DNA from: Pseudomonas sp. CCC3.1
GTDB taxonomy: Bacteria; Pseudomonadota; Gammaproteobacteria; Pseudomonadales; Pseudomonadaceae
Direction of reading: 5' to 3'
Assembly: GCF_034347405.1 (NCBI RefSeq)
Contig: NZ_CP133778.1
Coordinates: forward strand, 1,302,001-1,366,000
Length of the DNA: 64,000 nt
This document shows, piece by piece, positions 42,038-51,081 of this stretch. The notes under the pieces were generated by a model. It had not been told where the DNA came from and made no database searches. It saw only the letters and a list, made by a program, of their open reading frames with translations. How positions within the stretch are numbered: the first letter of the stretch is position 1; every line of letters begins with the position of its first letter. Both the position numbers and the translations under genes were made by a program.

Positions 42038-43847
42038 TCCCTCTTCGACGTTGTCGACTTCGCGCACCACTGATCGTCTGAGCTGGGCCGAAATTCGGCG
42101 CTTGGCCCTGCGCCATAAAAAAGCGTTATGGCTGGCCAATGGTGTGGCGGTGTTGGCCACGTTGTGCAGCGTGCCGATTCCGTTGCTGTTGCCGTTGTTG
42201 GTGGACGAAGTGTTGCTGGGGCATGGTGACGCAGCGCTGAAAGTAATGAACAACGCGTTGCCTGCCGCGTGGCAGACGTCGGTGGGCTATATCGGCCTGA
42301 TGCTCTTGATGACGTTGCTGCTGCGCTCAGGCGCGTTGTTGTTCAACGTATTGCAGGCGCGGCTGTTTTCACGGCTGGCCAAAGACATCGTGTTTCGTAT
42401 TCGGGTGCGCTTGATTGAGCGTTTAAAACGTATCTCGCTGGCGGAATATGAAAGCCTTGGCAGCGGCACCGTAACCACCCATCTGGTCACCGACCTCGAC
42501 ACCCTCGACAAGTTTGTCGGCGAGACGTTGAGCCGGTTTTTGGTGGCCATGCTCACCTTGATCGGAACGTCGGCGATTCTGCTGTGGATGCACTGGCAGT
42601 TGGCGTTGTTGATCCTGTTGTTTAACCCGTTGGTGATTTACGCCACGGTGCAACTGGGCAAGCGCATCAAGCACCTCAAAAAACTCGAAAACGACAGCAC
42701 GGCGCGTTTCACCCAAGCCCTGACTGAAACCCTGGATGCCATTCAAGAAGTGCGCGCGGGTAACCGTCAGGCGTTTTTCCTCGGTCGTCTGCAGCAGCGG
42801 GCACGTGAAGTCCGGGATTTTGCCGTCGCCTCGCAATGGAAAAGCGATGCATCGAACCGCGCCAGTGGTTTGTTGTTCCAGTTTGGTATCGATATTTTCC
42901 GTGCGGCGGCGATGCTGACTGTGCTGTTCTCCGATCTGTCGATTGGCCAGATGCTGGCAGTGTTCAGCTACTTGTGGTTCATGATCGGGCCGGTCGAGCA
43001 GTTGCTGAATTTGCAATACGCCTTTTATGCGGCAGGCGGGGCGCTGACGCGTATCAACCAATTGCTGGCGCGTGCCGATGAGCCGCAATACCCGGGGGGT
43101 GTTAACCCGTTTGCGGGGCGCCAAACAGTGGGTATCGACATTCGTGACCTGAGTTTCAGTTACGGCGAAGAGCGCGTGCTGGATCAGCTCAACCTGAGTA
43201 TTGCGCCAGGCGAGAAGGTGGCGATTGTCGGCACCAGTGGCGGCGGTAAAAGCACCTTGGTGCAACTGCTGCTCGGGTTGTATACGCCACAGTCCGGGAG
43301 CATTTCTTTTGCGGGTGTCAGTCAGCCAGACATTGGCCTTGAGACCATTCGCGAGCATGTGGCGGTGGTGTTGCAGCATCCGGCCCTGTTCAACGATACG
43401 GTGCGGGCCAACTTGACCATGGGGCGTGAGCGCACCGATGAAGCCTGCTGGCGCGCACTGGAAATTGCTCAACTGGATGGCACTGTCATGACCTTGCCCC
43501 AAGGTCTGGACAGCATTGTCGGGCGTTCAGGTGTGCGCTTGTCGGGTGGGCAGCGCCAGCGTCTGGCGATTGCACGAATGGTACTGGCCGAGCCCAAGAT
43601 AGTGATTCTCGATGAGGCCACCAGCGCCCTCGATGCGGCCACCGAATACAACTTGCATCACGCTTTAGGAAAATTCTTGAGCGGGCGTACGACTTTGATC
43701 ATTGCTCACCGACTTTCTGCGGTAAAACAGGCAGACAGGGTGTTGGTGTTTGATGGTGGACACATTGCTGAAGACGGTGACCACCAGCAGTTGATTGCTG
43801 AGGGCGGCCTTTATGCAAAGTTGTACGGGCATTTGCAGCAAACCTGA
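42021..43847 (+). CDS. ABC exporter, fused membrane and ATP-binding domains
   Basis: The 608-residue half-transporter has about six membrane segments in residues 30-310 and an ATPase domain with Walker A GTSGGGKST, signature LSGGQRQRLAIA, and Walker B IVILDEAT followed by the H-loop IIAHRLSA. It is of the lipid or drug exporter type. The substrate is not known. No ATG is available near the start: GTG codons at 42021 and 42030 overlap the end of the DsbA-like gene, and a TTG lies just after. I take 42021 with limited certainty. Confidence 0.87.
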   Translation: MQRVSDPSSTLSTSRTTDRLSWAEIRRLALRHKKALWLANGVAVLATLCSVPIPLLLPLLVDEVLLGHGDAALKVMNNALPAAWQTSVGYIGLMLLMTLLLRSGALLFNVLQARLFSRLAKDIVFRIRVRLIERLKRISLAEYESLGSGTVTTHLVTDLDTLDKFVGETLSRFLVAMLTLIGTSAILLWMHWQLALLILLFNPLVIYATVQLGKRIKHLKKLENDSTARFTQALTETLDAIQEVRAGNRQAFFLGRLQQRAREVRDFAVASQWKSDASNRASGLLFQFGIDIFRAAAMLTVLFSDLSIGQMLAVFSYLWFMIGPVEQLLNLQYAFYAAGGALTRINQLLARADEPQYPGGVNPFAGRQTVGIDIRDLSFSYGEERVLDQLNLSIAPGEKVAIVGTSGGGKSTLVQLLLGLYTPQSGSISFAGVSQPDIGLETIREHVAVVLQHPALFNDTVRANLTMGRERTDEACWRALEIAQLDGTVMTLPQGLDSIVGRSGVRLSGGQRQRLAIARMVLAEPKIVILDEATSALDAATEYNLHHALGKFLSGRTTLIIAHRLSAVKQADRVLVFDGGHIAEDGDHQQLIAEGGLYAKLYGHLQQT

Positions 43848-43993
43848 AGGCGAGTGACCGTAGTGCTAGCCGCGTAAGCTTTTTGAGTGTTGACCGGCAC
43901 TATGAGCCGTTCCGAGTGTCGGAAATTAGCCTAGTCTGATTTTCGAGGCTCTTTCTGTGGAGTTCATCTGGCAGCCTGAAGCAAAGGGAACTC

Positions 43994-46453
43994 ATGAAGC
44001 CAAAAAATACCCTTGGAACGCCGCATTTGTTAGGGATTGTCTGGCCCTTTATTGCGGTCGTGCTGTTTCAGGCGTTATTGGGCTGTGTGAGCCTCTATAT
44101 GCTCTCTGCTGTGAGGGGGTATGTAGCAGGTGAAAGCTTATGGTCCAAAGGCCAGAAAGATGCGATCTACTTTCTAAGCCTGTACGCCGACAGTCGCGAT
44201 CCTTCTATTTTCGAGCAGTATGAACGCTCCATTCTGGTGCCTCAGGGTGGCCACAAGCTTCGGGCTGCACTGGACCAATCGTCGCCTGACATTACGGCGG
44301 CCCGCGAAGGCATCCTGCAAGGCGGCAATAGCCCTGAAGATGTCTCCAGCCTCATTTGGTTCTATCAAAATTTTCGTAACTTCAGCTACCTGGACAAGGC
44401 CATCCAGAAATGGAGTGTGGGCGATGATTACTTGGTCAAGCTCGATAATCTGGCGCAAGAGATGCATCGGCTTATCAGCACCCATCAGGCGTCAGAGGCT
44501 GACATCAAGCATTGGAAGGGGCAGATTTATGCCATCAATGAGGCGGTGACGCCAGCCGCCAAGGCGTTTAGCGATGCTTTGGGCGAAGCCTCGCGCTTTA
44601 TTCTGAAGTTGCTGGTCATCATCAACCTGGCCACGGCCCTCGGGCTGATTTTTCTGGCGTTGCTGCGTACGCAAAAAATTCTGCTGCAGCGCAGTGCCTT
44701 TGCCGAAGCATTGCAGTTAGAGAAGGAACGGGTGCAAATCACCCTGGAATCCATTGGTGACGGGGTGATCAGTACCGATGTGAATGGGGCTATTGCCTAC
44801 ATGAACCCGGCTGCTGAGCGGCTGACTGACTGGAAGTCCGAGCAGGCTCAAGGTGTGCCGCTGGGCGCGTTGTTCAAGTTGCTCGATGAAGGCACGCCGG
44901 ATGATGGTTTTAAACTGATTGATCGCGTGCTCAGCGGTCAGTTGGGTAACAACAGCGAGCACGCCAAGTTGATTCAGCGCATGGACGGCAGCACGGTTGC
45001 CGTCACGCTGGTGGGAGCGCCCCTCCTGCATGCTGGCAAAGTCAGCGGAGCGGTGCTGGTGCTGCATGACATGACCCAAGAGCGCCAGTACATTGCCAAC
45101 TTGTCCTGGCAGGCGACCCATGATGCGCTCACCGGGTTGGCGAATCGACGCGAGTTTGAGTATCGCCTGGACTTGGTGCTGCAAAATCTGACGCGACAGC
45201 AGGGGCGGCATGCGCTGATGTTTCTGGATCTTGATCAGTTCAAACTGGTCAATGACACCTGCGGGCATGCGGCGGGTGACGAGTTGCTGCGTCATATCTG
45301 TGCGCTTTTGCAATCCGGCCTGCGTGAAGGCGACACGTTGGCGCGACTGGGCGGAGATGAATTTGGCATTTTGCTGGAAAACTGTCCGGCAGATGTGGCC
45401 GAAAAAATTGCTGAAGGTCTGCGCCAGACGGTGCAAAGCCTGCACTTTGCCTGGAAGGGCCGCCCGTTTCTGAACACCATCAGTATTGGCCTGGTGCATA
45501 TCCATCAAGTGCCGGTGACGCTGGAGGCTTCTTTGCGTGCGGCCGACATGGCCTGCTACATGGCCAAGGAGAAAGGGCGCAATCGGGTTCAGGTTTATCA
45601 CGAAGATGACTCTGAACTGTCATTGCGTTTTGGTGAAATGGCTTGGGTACAGCGTTTGCATGTTGCACTGGAAGAAGACCGCTTCTGCCTCTACTCGCAA
45701 GCGATTGTTCCGCTGGGGGGCGCCCTAGAGGATAACGGTCACATTGAAATTTTGTTGCGTCTGCATGATGAAAGCGGGCGCATGATCATGCCTGACAGTT
45801 TTATTCCGGCGGCTGAGCGTTACGGCTTGATCACCTCGATTGACCGTTGGGTGGTCGAGAATGTGTTCAAGATCATTTCCGAGTGCTCGGCCCAAGGTAC
45901 CGGGCGACCGATGGCCATGTGTGCCATCAACCTTTCGGGCACGACCATTGGTGATGATAATTTTCTGGCGTTTTTGCATGAGCAGTTCGAATGCTATGGC
46001 GTTTCACCTGGCCAGATTTGTTTTGAAATCACGGAAACCAGCGCGATTGCCAATTTGGGCAGCGCCATTCGCTTTATAAATGATCTCAAGGGGCTGGGTT
46101 GCCATTTCTCTTTGGATGATTTTTGTGCGGGGATGTCTTCATTTGCGTATCTGAAACACCTGCCTGTCGATTTTTTGAAGATCGATGGCAGCTTTGTAAG
46201 AGACATGCTTGATGATCCAATTAATCGGGCTATGGTAGAAGTGATTAATCATATCGGGCACGTTATGGGTAAGCGTACGATTGCCGAATTCGTCGAGTCC
46301 TCGCAAATTGAGCAGGCTCTGGTTGAGATCGGTGTCGATTATGCGCAGGGTTATGTTGTTGAACGCCCGCACCTGTTCACCTGTGACAGCTTGTGGTATC
46401 GACCCAAGCGCCCCAGACCTTTTGCTTTGAAATCGCCGGGCACTTTGCGCTAA
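43994..46453 (+). CDS. rbdA: Membrane c-di-GMP protein, PAS-GGDEF-EAL (RbdA-like)
   Basis: The 819-residue protein has a membrane segment at about 11-37, a periplasmic loop, a second segment at about 202-224, a PAS domain (about 238-360), a GGDEF domain with intact GGDEF at 453-457 preceded by an RxxD inhibitory site (REGD, five residues before), and an EAL domain whose motif reads EILLR from Glu585. In P. aeruginosa RbdA promotes biofilm dispersal as a phosphodiesterase. The gene symbol rests on identical domain plan, near-identical length and the surrounding fumC-to-rbdA order. Ribosome site AAGGGAA precedes the ATG. Confidence 0.88.
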   Translation: MKPKNTLGTPHLLGIVWPFIAVVLFQALLGCVSLYMLSAVRGYVAGESLWSKGQKDAIYFLSLYADSRDPSIFEQYERSILVPQGGHKLRAALDQSSPDITAAREGILQGGNSPEDVSSLIWFYQNFRNFSYLDKAIQKWSVGDDYLVKLDNLAQEMHRLISTHQASEADIKHWKGQIYAINEAVTPAAKAFSDALGEASRFILKLLVIINLATALGLIFLALLRTQKILLQRSAFAEALQLEKERVQITLESIGDGVISTDVNGAIAYMNPAAERLTDWKSEQAQGVPLGALFKLLDEGTPDDGFKLIDRVLSGQLGNNSEHAKLIQRMDGSTVAVTLVGAPLLHAGKVSGAVLVLHDMTQERQYIANLSWQATHDALTGLANRREFEYRLDLVLQNLTRQQGRHALMFLDLDQFKLVNDTCGHAAGDELLRHICALLQSGLREGDTLARLGGDEFGILLENCPADVAEKIAEGLRQTVQSLHFAWKGRPFLNTISIGLVHIHQVPVTLEASLRAADMACYMAKEKGRNRVQVYHEDDSELSLRFGEMAWVQRLHVALEEDRFCLYSQAIVPLGGALEDNGHIEILLRLHDESGRMIMPDSFIPAAERYGLITSIDRWVVENVFKIISECSAQGTGRPMAMCAINLSGTTIGDDNFLAFLHEQFECYGVSPGQICFEITETSAIANLGSAIRFINDLKGLGCHFSLDDFCAGMSSFAYLKHLPVDFLKIDGSFVRDMLDDPINRAMVEVINHIGHVMGKRTIAEFVESSQIEQALVEIGVDYAQGYVVERPHLFTCDSLWYRPKRPRPFALKSPGTLR

Positions 46454-46497
46454 GTGTGACTGGTTTTTGAAAATCACCTTTCAGAAGGAACCCGATA

Positions 46498-47283
46498 GTG
46501 ATCGATGCATTCAGCCGTACTGGGCCTCTTATGGAAGCGACCAGTTACCCCGAGTGGGCACAGCAACTGATCCGCGATTGCAGCGAAAGCAAGCGGCGGG
46601 TGGTTGAGCATGAAATCTACAAGCGCATGCGTGATAACACGCTCAGCGAAAAGACCCTGCGCCTTTACCTGATCGGCGGTTGGCCGGTGGTTGAGCAATT
46701 TTCTCTGTACATGGGGCACAACCTGGGCAAAACCCGTTATGGTCGCCACCCTGGCGAAGACATGGCGCGTCGCTGGCTGATTCGCAACATCAGGGTTGAG
46801 TTGAACCATGCGGATTATTGGGTGAATTGGGCGCGCGCGCATGATGTCAGCCTTGACGACATGAACGCACAGGACATTCCGGCCGAATTCCAGGCCCTCA
46901 ATGACTGGTGCTGGCATAGCTGCGCGACGGATTCGCTGGCTGTGTCAATGGCGGCAACCAACTACGCCATTGAAGGGGCTGTCGGTGAGTGGGCCGCGGT
47001 CGTGTGTTCCAAAAGCGTCTACGAAGACTCCTTCCCGCAGGAAGGGCGCAAGCGCGCCATGAAGTGGCTGAAGATGCACGCCCAATATGACGATGAGCAT
47101 CCTTGGGAGGCACTGGAAATCATCTGCACGCTGGCGGGGATGAACCCGAGTCAGGAGCTGAAAACCGAGTTGCGCAAAGCGATTTGCAAGAGCTATGACT
47201 ACAAGTACCTGTTTTTGCAGAGCTGCCTGCAATACGAAAAAGCGCCTGTAGTGCGTGAGCATCGAGAATTGGAAGTGAGCTGA
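46498..47283 (+). CDS. undA: UndA, non-heme iron oxidase making 1-undecene
   Basis: UndA turns lauric acid into the volatile terminal alkene 1-undecene with loss of CO2. The 261-residue protein has the heme-oxygenase-like (TenA/PqqC) fold that often leads to the label transcriptional regulator. The ligand pattern is visible: Glu101-x-x-His104 (VELNHADYW), Glu159 (NYAIEGAVG), and His194-x3-Asp198-x2-His201 (MHAQYDDEH). The length and these numbers match what I recall of Pf-5 UndA. The start is a GTG with AAGGA eight bases upstream. It follows rbdA by 44 bases and ends at a shared terminator. Confidence 0.87.
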   Translation: MIDAFSRTGPLMEATSYPEWAQQLIRDCSESKRRVVEHEIYKRMRDNTLSEKTLRLYLIGGWPVVEQFSLYMGHNLGKTRYGRHPGEDMARRWLIRNIRVELNHADYWVNWARAHDVSLDDMNAQDIPAEFQALNDWCWHSCATDSLAVSMAATNYAIEGAVGEWAAVVCSKSVYEDSFPQEGRKRAMKWLKMHAQYDDEHPWEALEIICTLAGMNPSQELKTELRKAICKSYDYKYLFLQSCLQYEKAPVVREHRELEVS

Positions 47284-47358
47284 TTGGCGTGCAGGCGCGT
47301 CACTGTGGCAGCGCCTGCGAAGAATTTAGACAGCGTCAACCTGTGTCAAGAGCATAAA

Positions 47359-47397
47359 AAACCGAAGGCTGCGTGTGAGCGCTGCCTTCGGTTTTTT
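47359..47397. terminator. Bidirectional terminator between undA and the SDR gene
   Basis: An 11-bp stem AAACCGAAGGC (47359-47369) / GCCTTCGGTTT (47384-47394) is flanked by A5 on the left and T7 on the right, so it can end transcription from both convergent genes. Confidence 0.92.
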
Positions 47398-47410
47398 TGT
47401 GGCGATGTAT

Positions 47411-48151
47411 TTATTGTGCGTCGAATGCCTGGCCGTTGATTCCGCTGCTGTCCGGGCCCATCAGGTACAGGTAGACCGGCATGATGGCTTCTGGCTCAGG
47501 GTTGTTGAGCGGGTTTTCGCCCGGGTAGGCCAATGCACGCATACTGGTCCGGGTGGCGCCAGGGTTGATGCTGTTGGAGCGAATGTTCGAAACAGTTTCA
47601 ACTTCGTCGGCGAGGGTTTGCATCAAGCCTTCGGTGGCGAATTTTGAAACGCCGTAGGCGCCCCAATAGGCACGGCCTTTGCGTCCAACGCTGCTGGACG
47701 TGAAAATTACGCTAGCGTCCTGTGACAGCTTGAGCAGCGGCAGCAAGGTGCTGGTGAGCATAAACGTGGCGTTGACGTTAACCTGCATGACGCGCATGAA
47801 GTTCTCGCCAGACAGCTGTTCAAGCGGTGTGCGGGGGCCGATGATCGAGGCGTTGTGCAGCAGCCCGTCAAGGTGGCCGAACTCGTTTTCAATCATCGCG
47901 GCCAGTTCGTCGTACTGATGCGGTAGGGCGGTTTCGAGGTTGAAAGGAATGACAGCAGGTTGTGGGTGGCCTGCGGCTTCAATGTCGTCGTAAACCTGAC
48001 TCAGGTTGGCTTCAGTCTTGCCGAGCAGCAGCACGGTTGCGCCGTGTGCCGCATAGGTTTTGGCAGCGGCGGCACCAATGCCGCGACCCGCGCCGGTGAC
48101 CAGAATGACGCGGCCCTGGAGCAGGTCGGGGCGGGCGGAGTAATCAAACAT
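47411..48151 (-). CDS. Short-chain dehydrogenase/reductase, YciK type
   Basis: The 246-residue protein has the NAD(P) motif TGAGRGIG near residue 18, the NNAG-equivalent HNAS, and the catalytic Ser-Tyr-Lys set in TSSSVGRKG and YGVSK. Its substrate is not known; E. coli YciK is the nearest named relative. It is 52 bases downstream of mupP in a ubiG-mupP-SDR run conserved in pseudomonads. Confidence 0.92.
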   Translation of the reverse strand: MFDYSARPDLLQGRVILVTGAGRGIGAAAAKTYAAHGATVLLLGKTEANLSQVYDDIEAAGHPQPAVIPFNLETALPHQYDELAAMIENEFGHLDGLLHNASIIGPRTPLEQLSGENFMRVMQVNVNATFMLTSTLLPLLKLSQDASVIFTSSSVGRKGRAYWGAYGVSKFATEGLMQTLADEVETVSNIRSNSINPGATRTSMRALAYPGENPLNNPEPEAIMPVYLYLMGPDSSGINGQAFDAQ

Positions 48152-48203
48152 AAAACACCTCAACAAAGAGCAATGATCGCGTGCTGCGTGCTGCGTGCGC
48201 GTG

Positions 48204-48875
48204 TCAGCAGCTGCACACTGCGTTATCCAGCACCTTGCGCAGCTCGGCAGGGTGGTCGACCACCACATCTGCGCCCCAATGGTTCGGGTTGTCGTCCGGG
48301 TGGATATAGCCATAGCGCACAGCGGCAGTCTTGGTGCCCGCGTCGCGGCCCGACTCGATGTCGCGCAGGTCGTCACCCACAAACAGTACGCTGGCCGGAT
48401 CAAGGTCGAGCATTTTGCAGGCCAGGATCAGCGGCTCCGGATCGGGTTTGCTGTGGGTTACGTGGTCAGGGCAGATCAGCAGGGCTGAGCGCTCGGCCAG
48501 CCCTAGCTTTTCCATGATCGGCTGGGCAAAACGCACCGGTTTGTTGGTCACAACGCCCCATACCATATGAGCCTTTTCGATGTCGGTCAGCAGTTCGGCC
48601 ATGCCGTCAAACAGCTTGCTGTGTACGGCACAGTCACGCTGATAGCGCTCAAGAAACTCCAGGCGCTGCGCTTCAAAGCCCGGGGCTTCAGGGTTCATGC
48701 TAAAGGTGGCGGCGACCATTGCACGTGCGCCGCCGGAGATTTCATCGCGAATCAGCTTGTCGGCAATCGGCGGCAGGTCGCGTTCGGCACGCATGGCCTG
48801 GCAAATGGCGATAAAGTCCGGCGCGGTGTCGAGCAGGGTGCCGTCCATGTCAAAAAGAACTGCTCTTAAACGCAT
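48204..48875 (-). CDS. mupP: N-acetylmuramic acid 6-phosphate phosphatase MupP
   Basis: MupP works in peptidoglycan recycling, removing phosphate from MurNAc-6-P so that AmgK and MurU can return it to UDP-MurNAc. The 223-residue HAD phosphatase has motif I LFDMDGTLLD at 7-16, motif II VVTNKP, and motif IV FVGDDLRDIESG. It resembles phosphoglycolate phosphatase and is often so annotated; the ubiG neighbour is what points to MupP. ubiG is 3 bases upstream. Confidence 0.93.
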   Translation of the reverse strand: MRLRAVLFDMDGTLLDTAPDFIAICQAMRAERDLPPIADKLIRDEISGGARAMVAATFSMNPEAPGFEAQRLEFLERYQRDCAVHSKLFDGMAELLTDIEKAHMVWGVVTNKPVRFAQPIMEKLGLAERSALLICPDHVTHSKPDPEPLILACKMLDLDPASVLFVGDDLRDIESGRDAGTKTAAVRYGYIHPDDNPNHWGADVVVDHPAELRKVLDNAVCSC

Positions 48876-48878
48876 GTA

Positions 48879-49577
48879 TTACTCCTCGCGAAGGGTCTGG
48901 ATCATGTAGTTGACGTCTACATCGCTGGCCAGTTTGTAGTGCTTGGTCAGCGGGTTGTAGGTCAGGCCGATGATGTCTTTGACGCTCAGGCCGGCTTGAC
49001 GGCTCCAGGCACCCAGTTCGGAAGGGCGGATGAACTTCTTGAAGTCATGGGTCCCGCGTGGGATCAGCTTCATGATGTATTCAGCGCCGATAATCGCGAA
49101 CAAATAGGCTTTCGGGTTGCGATTGATGGTCGAGAAGAACACCTGGCCGCCGGGTTTGACCATCTGATAGCAGGCGCGGATCACGGAAGCGGGATCGGGC
49201 ACGTGTTCCAGCATCTCAAGGCAGGTCACTACATCGAATTGCCCAGGCATCTCAAGTGCCAGTTCTTCGGCGGTGATCTGGCGGTATTCAACGTTTACGC
49301 CGGATTCAAGCTGGTGCAGTTGCGCAACGGCCAGCGGGGCTTCGCCCATGTCGATGCCCATCACGGTCGCGCCGCGTTGAGCCATGGATTCGCTGAGGAT
49401 GCCGCCGCCGCAACCGACATCGAGCACTTTTTTGCCAGCCAGTTGCACGCGTTCGTCAATCCAGTTGACGCGCAACGGGTTGATGTCGTGCAGCGGCTTG
49501 AACTCGCTTTCGCGGTCCCACCAGCGATGGGCAAGCGCCTCGAATTTTGCGATCTCGGCGTGGTCGACGTTGCTCAT
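48879..49577 (-). CDS. ubiG: Ubiquinone biosynthesis O-methyltransferase UbiG
   Basis: UbiG performs both O-methylations of ubiquinone synthesis. The 232-residue class I methyltransferase has the SAM motif VLDVGCGGGILSE near residue 52 and the family N-terminus with HRWWDRESEFKPLHDINPLR. It lies 3 bases upstream of mupP and is read in the same operon. Confidence 0.97.
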   Translation of the reverse strand: MSNVDHAEIAKFEALAHRWWDRESEFKPLHDINPLRVNWIDERVQLAGKKVLDVGCGGGILSESMAQRGATVMGIDMGEAPLAVAQLHQLESGVNVEYRQITAEELALEMPGQFDVVTCLEMLEHVPDPASVIRACYQMVKPGGQVFFSTINRNPKAYLFAIIGAEYIMKLIPRGTHDFKKFIRPSELGAWSRQAGLSVKDIIGLTYNPLTKHYKLASDVDVNYMIQTLREE

Positions 49578-49609
49578 GGGTAAATCCTCTAAAGCTGAAA
49601 AATCCTGGT

Positions 49610-49633
49610 AAAACTCAGGGCCTGAACCCTGAG
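49610..49633 (-). terminator. Intrinsic terminator of the MTA deaminase gene
   Basis: CTCAGGG (49614-49620) pairs with CCCTGAG (49627-49633) around a 6-base loop and is followed on the minus strand by TTTTA. It is just past the deaminase stop and upstream of ubiG. Confidence 0.75.
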
Positions 49634-49641
49634 GCTTGGAA

Positions 49642-50973
49642 TCAATGAGTATGGCTATTTATACGCTCGCCCCAGGCTTTGGCAGTCGCGCACAGGTGTT
49701 GTTCATCCATTCGGGTCAATTGGCCATTGTCGAGCAGTTGCTTGCCTGCGACCCACAGGTGCTTCACGCAATCGCGGCCGGTGGCGTAGATCAGCTGTGA
49801 GACGGGGTCATAGACAGGCTGCTGGGCCAGTCCGCTCAGGTCAAAAGCCACGATGTCGGCCGCTTTGCCGACCTCGATTGTACCCACTTCACTCTCAAGG
49901 CCCAGGGCGCGTGCGCCGTTGAGTGTTGCCATGCGCAGTGCGCGGTGGGCATCCAGTGCGGTGGCCGAGCCTGCAACCGCTTTGGCCAGTAAGGCTGCGG
50001 TGCGGGTTTCGCCAAGCAAGTCGAGGTCATTATTGCTGGCTGCCCCGTCGGTGCCAACCGCGACATTGACACCTGCCTGCCATAAACGCTCGACCGGGCA
50101 GAAGCCGCTGGCCAGTTTCAGGTTGGATTCGGGGCAATGAATCACGCTGGAGTTGCTTTCTACCAGCATGCTCAGGTCGTCATCACTGATCTGAGTCATG
50201 TGAACGGCCTGGAAGCGCGGGCCAAGCAGGCCCAGGCGTGCGAGGCGGGCAACTGGGCGTTCGCCATGCTGTTCGGCGGCTTGCTGCACTTCGAAAGCGG
50301 TTTCGTGTACGTGCATCTGGATCGCTGCATCCAGCTCGTCGGCAATCACCCGGACTTTTTCCAGGTTTTCATCGCCTACGGTATAAGGCGCATGGGGCCC
50401 GAAGGCGATTTTGATGCGCGGGTGGTATTTCAGGTCGCCAAACAACTCGACGGCCTGGCGCAGGGATTCATCTGCCGAGCTGGCGCCGGGAATCGGAAAA
50501 TCGAGAATTGGAATCGCGATCTGGGCGCGGATGCCGCTGTTGTGCGCGCGTTCGCTGGCTACTTTCGGGAAAAAATACATATCGCTGAAGCAGGTGATGC
50601 CGCCTTTGAGCTGCTCGGCAATGGCCAGGTCGGTGCCGTCGCGAACGAATGCTTCATCGACCCATTTGGCTTCGGCCGGCCAGATGTGGTTTTCCAGCCA
50701 GGTCATCAGCGGCAGGTCATCGGCCATGCCGCGGAACAAGGTCATCGCGGCGTGGCCGTGGGCATTGATCAGGCCCGGGCTGAGCAGCATGTCCGGCAGC
50801 TCGCGGGTTTCAAGGGCGGTGTGCTTCAAGGCCAGATGGCGCGGGCCAATGAACACGATGCGCCCGTCCCGGATGCCAACGCCATGATCTTTGAGTACAA
50901 CTGAAGCGGGTTCAACAGGCACCAGCCAGGTGGGTAGCAGCAGTAAGTCGAAGGTCAAGGATTGGGTTGGCAT
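49642..50973 (-). CDS. mtaD: 5'-Methylthioadenosine deaminase (amidohydrolase, TRZ/ATZ family)
   Basis: This 443-residue amidohydrolase has the zinc motif INAHGHAAMTLFRG near residue 68, further metal histidines in QMHVHE and the last metal Asp in GTDGAASNNDLDL. In P. aeruginosa the gene at this place deaminates methylthioadenosine to methylthioinosine, feeding a phosphorylase that yields methylthioribose 1-phosphate. It is divergent from mtnA, which isomerises that product. Substrate assignment rests on this context; S-adenosylhomocysteine is the alternative. Confidence 0.9.
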   Translation of the reverse strand: MPTQSLTFDLLLLPTWLVPVEPASVVLKDHGVGIRDGRIVFIGPRHLALKHTALETRELPDMLLSPGLINAHGHAAMTLFRGMADDLPLMTWLENHIWPAEAKWVDEAFVRDGTDLAIAEQLKGGITCFSDMYFFPKVASERAHNSGIRAQIAIPILDFPIPGASSADESLRQAVELFGDLKYHPRIKIAFGPHAPYTVGDENLEKVRVIADELDAAIQMHVHETAFEVQQAAEQHGERPVARLARLGLLGPRFQAVHMTQISDDDLSMLVESNSSVIHCPESNLKLASGFCPVERLWQAGVNVAVGTDGAASNNDLDLLGETRTAALLAKAVAGSATALDAHRALRMATLNGARALGLESEVGTIEVGKAADIVAFDLSGLAQQPVYDPVSQLIYATGRDCVKHLWVAGKQLLDNGQLTRMDEQHLCATAKAWGERINSHTH

Positions 50974-51081
50974 CTAAAACGGCTTCCCGTGCATTATAAA
51001 AAGGAGGCGAAGTATACCCGAGCGTCTTCAGGGTGGGCTCGCTATAATCGGCGGCTTTGTATCTGGGTGATAGGGGAAGTC

